64,000 bases of DNA from Paenibacillus sp. J45TS6 (GCF_018403285.1 NZ_BOSJ01000014.1:56385-120384), one strand, 5' to 3'. Counted from the first letter of the stretch, positions 28,854 through 36,845 are shown. Notes: generated from the letters alone by a model not told the origin. Translations and numbers: made by a program.

Positions 28854-28886
28854 TCATTGACTCCTCAATGGTTGATGGGTCAATCA
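28854..28886. promoter_or_regulatory. Inverted repeat at the MarR start, candidate autoregulatory operator
   Basis: TCATTGAC (28854-28861) and GTCAATCA (28879-28886) are inverted with 7 of 8 matches and a 17-bp centre. The left arm abuts the TTG start codon, so a bound repressor would block the leader. Confidence 0.45.
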
Positions 28887-28921
28887 TATCCCTTATTTTC
28901 TTAAAATGCAAGTTTTTTTGC

Positions 28922-28963
28922 AAAAAAAACCGAAACGCCTCTATGAAAAGAGACATTCCGGCC
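28922..28963 (-). terminator. Terminator of the ctaM gene
   Basis: On the minus strand, CCGGAATG-T-CTCT...AGAG-G-CGTTTCGG followed by T8, with G-U pairs. Confidence 0.8.
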
Positions 28964-29018
28964 TTTTATACATCCATATTTCTTAGACATTATAGAGACT
29001 GAATACAACTACTCGGTC

Positions 29019-29582
29019 TTAATAATAAGGTGCCATCATAAGATACACAATTACACCTGTAAAGCTTACGTAAAGCCAAATAGGCATCGTCCATCGCGCA
29101 ATCTTCCGGTGTTTTTCTACCTGCATTGTCCAGCCCCACACGAGTGAGAAAAGAGCAAGCGGCACAATGACAGCAGCTAAAAAGCTATGCGTGATCAAAA
29201 TGGTAAAGTACACAGGACGAATAAATCCTTCTCCCCCAAACTTTGATGTCTCCGGAGAAATGTAATGGAAGGTAAGATAGGTTACTAGAAATAACAATGT
29301 AGAAGCAAATGCTGCAATTACAAATCGTTTATGAATCTTAACATTTTTCTTTAGAATAGCAATGAGTGCTGCTAGCAAAAAGATAAACGTAAAACTGTTG
29401 AGTACTGCGTTAATCCGTGGAAGTATTGTATAATCAAAATGCACTTCCCCGTTATAACCTACTGGCGCAAAAAAGAGCAGCAATATAATAACATTGGCAA
29501 TCAATGAAAAACTAATAATGATTCCCGCAAAATTCTTCTTCGTCGTCGGGACGTAGTCACTCTCTTTCATACCTTTGCTCAT
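29019..29582 (-). CDS. ctaM: DUF420 membrane protein, CtaM-like heme-copper oxidase assembly factor
   Basis: A 187-residue protein with five membrane segments. Conserved His residues sit in KIHKRFVIAAF, YLTFHYIS, ITHSFLAAVIVP and EKHRKIARWTMPIW, the DUF420/YozB pattern. In Staphylococcus aureus the homologue CtaM is required for maturation of the QoxABCD oxidase; the qox operon is 18 kb away in this window. The gene is monocistronic with its own terminator. Symbol assigned by homology; heme a insertion is the known family role, not seen here directly. Confidence 0.8.
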   Translation of the reverse strand: MSKGMKESDYVPTTKKNFAGIIISFSLIANVIILLLFFAPVGYNGEVHFDYTILPRINAVLNSFTFIFLLAALIAILKKNVKIHKRFVIAAFASTLLFLVTYLTFHYISPETSKFGGEGFIRPVYFTILITHSFLAAVIVPLALFSLVWGWTMQVEKHRKIARWTMPIWLYVSFTGVIVYLMMAPYY

Positions 29583-29839
29583 AACGAACGTTATCCTCCT
29601 CTATAGGTAAATCCTTACTTCAATTATAAACTTCATAATAGGGAATTGTTAAGTGACAACACTCTGAACTTTATTCAGGGTATTTTTGTGATGGGATTCT
29701 TCTCCGTACTTAAAACACAAACCTATTCATTATACGAAAGGTTTTGATTCTAGGGATGGATACGAATTCCCCTTCCCATTTGATATAAAAAAATGTACAA
29801 TAAAAACAGTAACGTAAAACACAACACAATTACATATAT

Positions 29840-29992
29840 TGTTCACAGGAGGAGTCTGGCACACAAGGCCCCCTTCTGTCTATTTTCAGGCGTATTTATG
29901 GGGATCTTGCGTAAATAGGCTTTTTTTGTGTGTAAACATAAAAACTCCCTCACTGGCGGACAATATAAACCTACTTCGAAAGGGGAACAACG
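29840..29992 (+). promoter_or_regulatory. Structured leader with terminator hairpin before the antiporter gene
   Basis: Two hairpins precede the antiporter. The first pairs CAGGAGG (29846-29852) with CCTTCTG (29872-29878), with an inner GGC/GCC stem. The second pairs GCGTATTTA (29890) with TAAATAGGC (ending 29920) and runs straight into T7 (29921-29927): a rho-independent terminator 65 bp before the ATG. The segment GGAGT (hairpin 1) can pair with ACTCC (29943 onward), which would be a competing structure. The layout is that of a transcription attenuator or riboswitch; I cannot match it to a known class. Confidence 0.55.
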
Positions 29993-31165
29993 ATGGATTT
30001 TATATTTATTTTACACCTCGTGCTCATTCTTATTTTCACCAAAATTGCAGGTCATCTATCGGTCAAATTAGGACAGCCTTCCGTCCTTGGTGAATTAATT
30101 GCAGGGGTTATTCTCGGACCGGCGATCCTTGGCTGGGTTCAACAAACGTCGTTTATCCATGAATTCTCAGAAATCGGCGTACTTGTTCTTATGTTTATTG
30201 CTGGTCTCGAAACTGACTTGGATCAGCTTCGTCAGAACTGGAAGGCTGCTTTAGCTGTTGCCGTAGGCGGGGTTATTTTACCTTTCTTCGGGGGATATGG
30301 AGCAGCACTGAGCTTCGGTATGGAGAATCATCACGCCCTATTCTTCGGCCTTCTATTCTGTGCTACTTCCGTAAGTATCTCTGTACAAACGCTAAAAGAA
30401 ATGAATCAACTAAGTTCAAAAGAGGGTACCACCATTCTTGGAGCCGCTGTTGTTGATGATATTCTCGTTGTCATCTTGCTGGCAATAATGATGAGTGTTC
30501 TCGGAACAAGTGGAGAAAGCGTAAGTATTGGTAGTCTTATTGGAAAGAAAGTGCTCTTCTTTGGAGTCATCATTGCCGCGTCCATCTGGGTAGTACCTAT
30601 AGTGATGAAATGGTTCGCCAAACTGAAAGTAACAGAAACTGTGATTTCTGGCGGAATCATTATTGCACTCGCCTTTTCCTATTTTGCTGAATGGATGGGT
30701 ATAGCAGGTATTATTGGTGCATTTGCCGCAGGGATTGCTATTTCACAAACCGAATTTAAGCACACGGTTGAAAGCAAGCTTGAACCGATCGCTTACAGTT
30801 TATTTGTTCCTGTATTCTTTGTAAGTATTGGACTAAATGTCGACTTTGAAGGCGTCGGTTCTCAGATTGGATTCATTATCGTAATTAGTGTTGTTGGTAT
30901 TTTGACGAAACTGCTGGGCGGAGCCTTAGGTGCGCGTCTGACTGGGTTTAATGGACGTTCTTCTTTTTCCATCGGAGCTGGTATGATTTCTCGGGGAGAA
31001 GTCGCTCTGATCATCGCAGGTACAGGTCTTGCAGCAGGTCTGCTTGATCCTGAATATTACACTTCGCTCATCATTATGGTCATTGTTACAACCCTAGTAA
31101 CACCACCGCTTCTTAAAATCATGTTCTCTAATAAAAAGGAAGTTAAGTTAGAGAACAACCGTTAA
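29993..31165 (+). CDS. Cation:proton antiporter, CPA2/KefB-NapA type
   Basis: A 390-residue protein with about twelve membrane segments and no C-terminal TrkA-N domain. The opening FIFILHLVLILIFTKIAG, the stretch LGELIAGVILGPAILGW, and AAVVDDILVVILLAI with the paired Asp that carries ion exchange identify the CPA2 family. GMISRGEVALIIAGTGLAAGLL is the late conserved segment. Likely Na+/H+ or K+/H+ exchange. The RBS is GAAAGGGG. The attenuator-like leader suggests its transcription depends on an ion or a small-molecule signal. Confidence 0.9.
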   Translation: MDFIFILHLVLILIFTKIAGHLSVKLGQPSVLGELIAGVILGPAILGWVQQTSFIHEFSEIGVLVLMFIAGLETDLDQLRQNWKAALAVAVGGVILPFFGGYGAALSFGMENHHALFFGLLFCATSVSISVQTLKEMNQLSSKEGTTILGAAVVDDILVVILLAIMMSVLGTSGESVSIGSLIGKKVLFFGVIIAASIWVVPIVMKWFAKLKVTETVISGGIIIALAFSYFAEWMGIAGIIGAFAAGIAISQTEFKHTVESKLEPIAYSLFVPVFFVSIGLNVDFEGVGSQIGFIIVISVVGILTKLLGGALGARLTGFNGRSSFSIGAGMISRGEVALIIAGTGLAAGLLDPEYYTSLIIMVIVTTLVTPPLLKIMFSNKKEVKLENNR

Positions 31166-31201
31166 TTATATATAAATGAATCAATTGAAATGGATTCAAA
31201 T

Positions 31202-31252
31202 AAACAGGCTTATACATCACAGTAAATAAGGATGTATAAGCCTGTTTTTAAT
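31202..31252. terminator. Terminator with 17-bp perfect stem
   Basis: AAACAGGCTTATACATC (31202-31218) pairs with its exact complement (31231-31247), followed by TT on the plus strand and preceded by A-rich sequence for the minus strand. It lies between the convergent antiporter and SR1P-like genes and can serve both. Confidence 0.88.
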
Positions 31253-31319
31253 TTTTATATGGGTTATTGCCTGGTATCCTGTATCATCATCTTACGTATA
31301 TAAGAGTAATATAAAGTCA

Positions 31320-31493
31320 TTATTCGTCCATATATTGTTCGTACTCCGTATTCAGTCTTGTTTCTTTGCAATGGACTGAACCGCAAGATGAGTAGAAAAT
31401 CTGGACACGGTCTGTCTCCTGCACACCGAGCTCACTATAACAGTCCCGACACAAAATCACACCCAGCGGATTAGAGCTCTTGTATTTCTCCAC
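31320..31493 (-). CDS. SR1P-like small zinc-ribbon protein
   Basis: A 57-residue protein that is shorter than usual gene-finder cut-offs. It starts at GTG 31493 with GAGGAGGT eight bases upstream. The key part is LGVILCRDCYSEL followed by YSSCGSVHC: a CxxC and a CxxxxC pair, a likely zinc site. The pattern GxIxCxDC...C...C resembles SR1P, the peptide encoded on the SR1 dual-function RNA of B. subtilis that binds GapA. The family match is from memory of the motif and not from an alignment. SR1P is usually about 40 residues, so this one has an extra N-terminal tail and a C-terminal acidic end. Confidence 0.65.
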   Translation of the reverse strand: MEKYKSSNPLGVILCRDCYSELGVQETDRVQIFYSSCGSVHCKETRLNTEYEQYMDE

Positions 31494-31571
31494 CTAAGTA
31501 AACCTCCTCTTTGTTCATTTCTTCTCTTCATATATAGTAAGCGTTATCAATTTTTATGACTCTCCTGTGAT

Positions 31572-31605
31572 AAAAAAAATGCCCAGCAGAAACTGCCAGA
31601 CATTT
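31572..31605 (-). terminator. Terminator of the DsbA-family gene
   Basis: On the minus strand, AAATGTC-TG-GCAG-TTT-CTGC-TG-GGCATTT followed by further T. Confidence 0.75.
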
Positions 31606-31623
31606 GTTATGAGGATCATTTTT

Positions 31624-32331
31624 TTATTTATCAGGTAAATTGCAAGAATCATCCGTACATAAAGCAGCATCACTGCCTCCGATAACCTTCAGTGGCTGAG
31701 ATTCAGACCAAGCCTGCGTTAATGCATCTGCAAACACTTGAGGTGGCTGAGCACCCGAAATACCATATTTACGGTCAATTACAAAGAAAGGAACACCTTG
31801 AATCCCAAGCTCAGCACCCTGCTTCTCATCTCTGCGTACATCCTCAGCAAAGGTCGATTCTTCCAGAATCTTCTCTACCTGTTTGGTATCCATTCCAACT
31901 TCTCCAGCAAGACGAATGAGTACTTCCCTGCTGCCAATATGTTCACCTTTTTCAAAATAAGCGGAGAAAAGTAATTCTGTCATCTCACTCACTTTCCCCT
32001 GCTCTGCAGCATAATGAGTTAAACGGTGCGCATCAAACGAATTGGTTGGTTTAATAACGTCAAAATTATAGTTCAGTCCAACCGTACGCGCTTGCGCTAC
32101 GACATTTTCTGTCATTGATTTTGCCTCTTGAGCAGACATTCCGTACTTCTTCGCAAGACTGTCGTAAGTTGTCTGATCTGTATCGCGTGATTCGTTTGGA
32201 TTCAGTTCATAACTACGATAAACGACTTCAACCTGATCTTTATGAGGGAACGACTCCAAAGCTTCTTCAAAGCGGCGTTTTCCAATATAGCAAAATGGAC
32301 ACATATAGTCCGACCAAATTTCGATTTTCAT
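31624..32331 (-). CDS. DsbA-family oxidoreductase (FrnE-like)
   Basis: A 235-residue cytoplasmic thioredoxin-fold protein: MKIEIWSDYMCPFCYIGKRR puts the CPFC active site at residues 11-14, and the cis-Pro segment is IQGVPFFVIDRKYGISGAQP. FrnE-type proteins are disulfide isomerases/oxidases or polyketide-related oxidoreductases. An extra cysteine pair near the C terminus (ALCTDDSCN) is unusual but present in FrnE homologues that use a second CxxxxC as regulator. ATG 32331 follows GGGAGGG. Function in the cell unknown. Confidence 0.87.
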   Translation of the reverse strand: MKIEIWSDYMCPFCYIGKRRFEEALESFPHKDQVEVVYRSYELNPNESRDTDQTTYDSLAKKYGMSAQEAKSMTENVVAQARTVGLNYNFDVIKPTNSFDAHRLTHYAAEQGKVSEMTELLFSAYFEKGEHIGSREVLIRLAGEVGMDTKQVEKILEESTFAEDVRRDEKQGAELGIQGVPFFVIDRKYGISGAQPPQVFADALTQAWSESQPLKVIGGSDAALCTDDSCNLPDK

Positions 32332-32643
32332 TTTACACCCTCCCAAAAATATTGTTACTTACTTATTGTAACTCATTTAGGTGATCATATCATATATCCT
32401 TTCTATAAATCCACAAAAGACCTATTTTCATTAGTTACATTTCGTGGATAACACAACTTATCCCTTTAATGTTTCAGATGATTAAATACAAGAATATAGT
32501 TGCTATAGAATGATAGTTAACCATAATCAATAACAGTAAATTAATGGTATAAAATAAAAATACATCCTGCCTTGTAAGTAATCCCTCCACACTGACCGAT
32601 AATAACTTAGATTTCATATTATAAAAGGAGGATTTACTCTTTT

Positions 32644-34029
32644 ATGTCGTCATATTACGCTTATGTAAGAAACTCTATTTTCATTTTATTCACGTCTTTA
32701 TTCCTGTCATTATTACTTCCTGCCTCACTTTCTTTTCAGATCTCTCATACGGAGGCTGCTCCAGCACCTATTCAGGAAGTTCAATTGACTTATCCCGCCT
32801 CTTCCATAACATTAACGATGGATAAACGTCTGCCTTTAACAGCTAAGTTAAAACAATCAGAGGAAGTGCGGGTTGCCTATTCTTCAGGAAATACTAAAAT
32901 TGCCCGGGTTAATTCTAAGGGAGTCATCATTCCGATCTCTAGGGGTACAACCAACATTAAAGTGACGGTTACTACTCCCGGTTACAAAGGAACACTCTCC
33001 TTACCTGTGACCATTAAGAAAAGCACCTCCTCTGCAAAACCGGTATATGCTGCCAAGAAAGTAAAAGCAGCAGGCAGAACATTTACGGTACAGACGGTTA
33101 CTTTACCTAAAGGAATGCCTGTCACTGCTGGACTAGCTAATGGAAAGGTTGGTGCTACACAGTCCTTATCCTCTATAGTAAATAAGTATCAAGCGCAGGC
33201 TGGGATAAACGGAACTTACTTTGAAGCGTACGGCGGCGTACCTGACCCGTATGGGATGATCATCAGTGACGGAATTATCGAACATATTGGTAACAGCGGT
33301 ACTTCGATTGGGTTTACATGGGACGGATCTGCGGTAATGGATACCCTGCGCGTAAGACTTCTCGGGACCGTAAAAGAGGACCAGGGGCGTTCGCAGAATT
33401 GGTATGTCTATTTTGTTAACCGCACTCCGACAAAAGGAAAAACTTCTGCGGTATTATATACGCCAAAACGTGGAACAAACGTTGGATTTGCCTACGGAAC
33501 AGCTGTAACAGTCCGAAATGATAAGGTCACGAAAGTAGCCAAAAATTCGAATGCCTCTATTCCTAAAGATGGATATGTACTGGTATTTACCGGCACAGAA
33601 GAGAGAATGGCAGAGAAGTTTAAGGTAGGTTCCTATGTTGACTACAATATAACGTTCAATAATGCTGCAGGAAAGAAAATCGAATGGGATGACGTTCATA
33701 CAGCCATCGGAGCAGGACCGAGACTCGTAACGAACGGTAAACTTAGCGTTAATCCGACCAGTGAAGGATTCAGCAGTTCCAAAATTCTAACTGACAGCGG
33801 TGCTCGCAGCGCAATAGCTATTAAGAAAGATGGCTCACTGATGCTTGCGACCGTATCTGGAGCAACCATGAAGCAGTGGGGAAGTATTATGCTTAAGCTT
33901 GGTGCATATCAGGCTATGAATATGGACGGTGGCGCTTCGTCTGGACTTTATGTTAGTGGAAAAGCAATTACTTCCCCCGGCAGACTGATTAGCAATGGAC
34001 TTGTTTTTGGGAATTCTCTAGTGTGGTAA
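32644..34029 (+). CDS. Secreted phosphodiester glycosidase (NAGPA/DUF2233) with Ig-like domain
   Basis: A 461-residue exported protein. A signal peptide (hydrophobic core about 11-30, cleavage probably after HTEAA) is followed by a bacterial Ig-like (BIG2-type) domain at about 45-125 (NTKIARVNSKGVIIPISRGTT), then a linker and the phosphodiester glycosidase domain (about 135-460; AGINGTYFEAYGG, IGAGPRLVTNGK, MNMDGGASSGLYV). Family relatives cut N-acetylglucosamine phosphodiesters; in bacteria these proteins are thought to trim cell-surface polymers such as teichoic acids. The upstream 312-bp gap carries both divergent promoters; I see no other gene there. Confidence 0.88.
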   Translation: MSSYYAYVRNSIFILFTSLFLSLLLPASLSFQISHTEAAPAPIQEVQLTYPASSITLTMDKRLPLTAKLKQSEEVRVAYSSGNTKIARVNSKGVIIPISRGTTNIKVTVTTPGYKGTLSLPVTIKKSTSSAKPVYAAKKVKAAGRTFTVQTVTLPKGMPVTAGLANGKVGATQSLSSIVNKYQAQAGINGTYFEAYGGVPDPYGMIISDGIIEHIGNSGTSIGFTWDGSAVMDTLRVRLLGTVKEDQGRSQNWYVYFVNRTPTKGKTSAVLYTPKRGTNVGFAYGTAVTVRNDKVTKVAKNSNASIPKDGYVLVFTGTEERMAEKFKVGSYVDYNITFNNAAGKKIEWDDVHTAIGAGPRLVTNGKLSVNPTSEGFSSSKILTDSGARSAIAIKKDGSLMLATVSGATMKQWGSIMLKLGAYQAMNMDGGASSGLYVSGKAITSPGRLISNGLVFGNSLVW

Positions 34030-34047
34030 CATTCTGAAATCAACCAA

Positions 34048-34080
34048 GTAAGCCTCTTACCATGATGGTAGGAGGCTTAC
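34048..34080. terminator. Hairpin between the glycosidase and the flavin reductase genes
   Basis: GTAAGCCTCTTACC and GGTAGGAGGCTTAC pair over 13 bases with one mismatch. The T tract is weak on the plus strand (CTCTATCTAT). It lies between convergent genes. Confidence 0.6.
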
Positions 34081-34114
34081 CTCTATCTATATAAGGAGCA
34101 GTTTCATTCGTTTA

Positions 34115-34738
34115 TTATTTAGGGCGCTCTAGTGAAAACATCGGACCCAGCTTCGAGTAATGATTCCCTGCAAGGCGGCTAACCGGCTGAAGTTCGTTCG
34201 CATCAATTCGGCCATGATCGATTAAGGAATCAGCTACATGAAAACGAACAACCCGGCCGATGATTAAATCGCAGGAAGGAGCACTCTCTGTTCCTCCTAA
34301 GGGATACGCTGCTTCAAGCACACACTCCATACGAAATTTTGCCTCTTTTACTCCAGGAACTTGTATTAGGTCGCTTGGAACCACAGTTAGTCCGGCCTTT
34401 TCAATCTCACTTTCGGAAGGAGGTAAACTCTCCGCAGTCTGATTAATCTTATCAACATTCATCTCGTCGGTTATATGAACGACAAACGCCTTCTGGTACA
34501 TTGCATGACGTGCAGTGTCCTTGGGATGTCCATTTTTCCGCTGCACCGAGATCGAGATCATTGGAGGATCGGCGGTTACGATATTAAAATAGCTAAAAGG
34601 AGCTCCATTGATCGTTCCCTCTTCCGATAAAGTTGTCACAAAAGCAACCGGTCTCGGAATAATACTTCCTGTAAGAAGCTTATAATTTTCTCTTTCTGTT
34701 TGAGTAAGAGGATCAATCGTTCGCATAGACATGCCCAT
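34115..34738 (-). CDS. Flavin reductase family protein (FMN-binding split barrel)
   Basis: A 207-residue flavin reductase-like fold: LTGSIIPRPVAFVTTLSEEGTINGAPFSYFN, cut to its key parts IIPRPVAFV and NxAPFSYFN, is the FMN-binding signature, and HPKDTARHAM follows. Such proteins reduce flavin for a monooxygenase or bind FMN for an own reaction. It is the third gene of the mhqP-mhqO-flavin reductase unit, 23 bp after mhqO. A quinone detoxification role is inferred from this context; B. subtilis mhqNOP has a nitroreductase instead. Confidence 0.85.
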   Translation of the reverse strand: MGMSMRTIDPLTQTERENYKLLTGSIIPRPVAFVTTLSEEGTINGAPFSYFNIVTADPPMISISVQRKNGHPKDTARHAMYQKAFVVHITDEMNVDKINQTAESLPPSESEIEKAGLTVVPSDLIQVPGVKEAKFRMECVLEAAYPLGGTESAPSCDLIIGRVVRFHVADSLIDHGRIDANELQPVSRLAGNHYSKLGPMFSLERPK

Positions 34739-34761
34739 TTGAAAATCAGCTCCTTTTCTAC

Positions 34762-35712
34762 TTACATCTGATCCTGTTCCAGCACACGAACAACAATGGG
34801 GATAAGATTCTGTTCAAGCGCAGGGCGCTTATTCTCATACCATTCTGGAAGCATTAAACTTTCACCAAGCTCTGCCTCAGGTTCATCCACAGTAAATCCA
34901 GGAGGATCTGTAGCAATCTCGAACAGAATTCCCCCTTGTTCCCGGAAATACAACGCTTTAAAGTAATTCCGATCCTTTACAGGGGTTAGCTCAAATCCGT
35001 CTGCTTTTACGGCAGCACTCCAGCGGAGATGATCTGCTTCATCCGTTGCTCTCCAGGCAATATGATGAACAATCCCGGTACCGTTTCTCCCCGGTGCTAT
35101 CTGTATTTTGCTTACATCAATCAAATTGCCTAAATTTCCTGTTGAGCGGAAACGAACAGCACCCTTATCTTCACCTACTTTGGTCAATCCGAGTGTATTC
35201 TCGAGAGTCATCATTGTTTTCTCTGGATCTGTGCTATACAGCAAAGCCCCGCCGAATCCTTTAATGGCTTTCTCAGGAGGTACTCCGCCAAAGGTCCACT
35301 GGCTTGCAGGTCCTTCTTCTCTCTCTACAAGTTCAAGCTGTAGTCCATCGACATCTCGGAACTGTACATAACTTTCAGAAAAACGTTCTACCATGGTATA
35401 TGAAATACCAAATTTATTCAATCGTTTCTTCCAGAACTCAAGTGAACCGACAGGCACTGCATACGTTGTCCAGCCGACCTGTCCTCCGCCTATTGTTCCT
35501 TTACGTCCCATAGGGAACGGGAAGAAAGTGATAACCGTGCCCGGGCTCCCTTGTTCATTACCAAAATAAAGATGATAGACATCCGGAGCATCAAAGTTAA
35601 TTGTCTTTTTTACAAGTCGTAATCCTAGAACCCCTGCGTAGAAATCTACGTTTTTCTGAGCGTCCGATACGAAAGCTGTTATATGATGAATTCCTGCCGT
35701 TTGTTGTCTCAT
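34762..35712 (-). CDS. mhqO: Ring-cleaving dioxygenase, VOC superfamily (MhqO-like)
   Basis: A 316-residue protein of two vicinal-oxygen-chelate units. GIHHITAFVSD at the N terminus and VHHIAWRATDE near residue 220 supply the two His, and the late Glu in GGILFEIATDPPGF completes the metal triad. MhqO-type enzymes cleave hydroquinones or act in methylhydroquinone resistance. The start is ATG 35712; GTG 35721 lies inside the GAGGTG ribosome binding site. It lies 46 bp after mhqP. Confidence 0.9.
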   Translation of the reverse strand: MRQQTAGIHHITAFVSDAQKNVDFYAGVLGLRLVKKTINFDAPDVYHLYFGNEQGSPGTVITFFPFPMGRKGTIGGGQVGWTTYAVPVGSLEFWKKRLNKFGISYTMVERFSESYVQFRDVDGLQLELVEREEGPASQWTFGGVPPEKAIKGFGGALLYSTDPEKTMMTLENTLGLTKVGEDKGAVRFRSTGNLGNLIDVSKIQIAPGRNGTGIVHHIAWRATDEADHLRWSAAVKADGFELTPVKDRNYFKALYFREQGGILFEIATDPPGFTVDEPEAELGESLMLPEWYENKRPALEQNLIPIVVRVLEQDQM

Positions 35713-35758
35713 CTTGTTCACCTCTTCTAATATAGTAAGTTCATCCTATTTATTCGTT

Positions 35759-36157
35759 TTACTGAATCAAAGCATCAATAGAGTAAGCTCCTGCCCCTGT
35801 AAAAGCGACACCGATCAGCACTGCCATGAGAATGACATTAAGCTCAACACCATTTGCTGTTGCCCAGAAACCATTGGGTCCATGCACCTTGACCATGGCT
35901 ACAATCATCGTAAGTGCAAGCAGTACAGCGACAACTGGAGTGAAGAGTCCTGCTGCAAAAGCAATCCCGCCTACGAATTCAACAAGTCCTGCCATTACAG
36001 CTGCAGCCACCCCTGGTTTAATTCCAATGGACTCCATCCATCCCCCTGTACCTTTCGGTCCATAACCGCCAAACCAGCCAAATAATTTCTGTGCTCCATG
36101 TGCTGCAAAAATAAGTCCTACCACCAAGCGAATAATTAGCAATCCTGTTCCTACCAT
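35759..36157 (-). CDS. mhqP: DoxX family membrane protein (MhqP-like)
   Basis: A 132-residue protein with four membrane segments. The opening LLIIRLVVGLIFAAHGAQKLFGWFGGYG is the DoxX family signature (quoted in parts: AAHGAQKLFGWFGG). MhqP belongs to the MhqR regulon in B. subtilis and is thought to act with the ring-cleaving dioxygenase in quinone handling at the membrane. An 18-bp palindrome (36229-36246) lies 72 bp upstream, the probable MhqR site. Confidence 0.88.
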   Translation of the reverse strand: MVGTGLLIIRLVVGLIFAAHGAQKLFGWFGGYGPKGTGGWMESIGIKPGVAAAVMAGLVEFVGGIAFAAGLFTPVVAVLLALTMIVAMVKVHGPNGFWATANGVELNVILMAVLIGVAFTGAGAYSIDALIQ

Positions 36158-36228
36158 TTGTAATTCCCCTTTTCTTTGTTCGTTTATGTGTTTGAAATAT
36201 ATTCATCAACGGTTAGTTTAGAATCATT

Positions 36229-36246
36229 TATCTTTAATTTAAGATA
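36229..36246. promoter_or_regulatory. MhqR-like operator upstream of mhqP
   Basis: TATCTTTAATTTAAGATA, a palindrome with one central mismatch, nearly identical to the site upstream of mhqR (36828-36845). The Bacillus MhqR box is also an AT-rich ATCT...AGAT palindrome. Confidence 0.75.
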
Positions 36247-36368
36247 TTTACGTAAAAAAAAATAGATTCTTCTTCCTGTTGATTGTTACTTTGATCAAAA
36301 TCACCAGTACAGTGATCTACAAGTTTAACACCGGCTTTTGCTATTCTCTTATGTAATCGTATGAGCAG

Positions 36369-36812
36369 CTAAGTGTTCTGAGCGGATAAACCAAGTTTCT
36401 TTAGCAAATCAATTACCTCTACCTTTTCTTCATCAGTCAGTCCGGTCATTGTGGATTCGATTACTTTCTGGTGTGCTGGAAAGATTTCATGAAACATTCC
36501 ATTTCCCTGTTCCGTAATCTCCGCGTAGGTTACCCGGCGGTCAGACGGACAAGCAACCCTTCTAAGAAGCCCTTTGTTCTCAAGCTTATCCGCAGTATAG
36601 GTAATGCCACCGCTCGTAATCAGCAGCTTCTCGCCCATTTGCTGCATAGGAATTTTTCCTTTATGGTACAAAAGTTCCAACATCGCAAATTCAGTCTCAG
36701 ATAATCCATGTCTCTTCATATCCTTTACTGCTTGTTCCATAATTACCCTGTAAGCCTTAGAGAGAATAACGAACAATTTCAATGATAATGAGTCATTATT
36801 CATTACGTTCAT
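36369..36812 (-). CDS. mhqR: MarR-family regulator, MhqR-like
   Basis: A 147-residue MarR protein. LKLFVILSKAYRVIMEQ and ETEFAMLELLYHKGKIPMQQMGEKLL at the N terminus and the winged helix ITSGGITYTADKLENKG with the wing ACPSDRRVTYAEI are those of MhqR. MhqR represses genes for quinone and electrophile resistance. It stands between a hydrolase gene and mhqP, on the same strand. It has palindromic operators both upstream of itself and upstream of mhqP. A single Cys (residue about 88) is present. Confidence 0.88.
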   Translation of the reverse strand: MNVMNNDSLSLKLFVILSKAYRVIMEQAVKDMKRHGLSETEFAMLELLYHKGKIPMQQMGEKLLITSGGITYTADKLENKGLLRRVACPSDRRVTYAEITEQGNGMFHEIFPAHQKVIESTMTGLTDEEKVEVIDLLKKLGLSAQNT

Positions 36813-36827
36813 CCCTCTCTCATAATT

Positions 36828-36845
36828 TATCTTAAATTTAAGATA
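36828..36845. promoter_or_regulatory. MhqR-like operator upstream of mhqR (autoregulation)
   Basis: TATCTTAAATTTAAGATA is an exact 18-bp palindrome 16 bp upstream of the mhqR start. It differs from the mhqP site at one base. Confidence 0.8.

Noticed and set aside
29839-30093. Short frame starting in the antiporter leader
   Set aside because: It overlaps the antiporter gene in another frame and its sequence covers the hairpins; coding is unlikely.
36270-36330. Small inverted repeat ATCAC-GTGAT near mhqP
   Set aside because: Five-base arms are too short to be meaningful beside the strong 18-bp palindromes.
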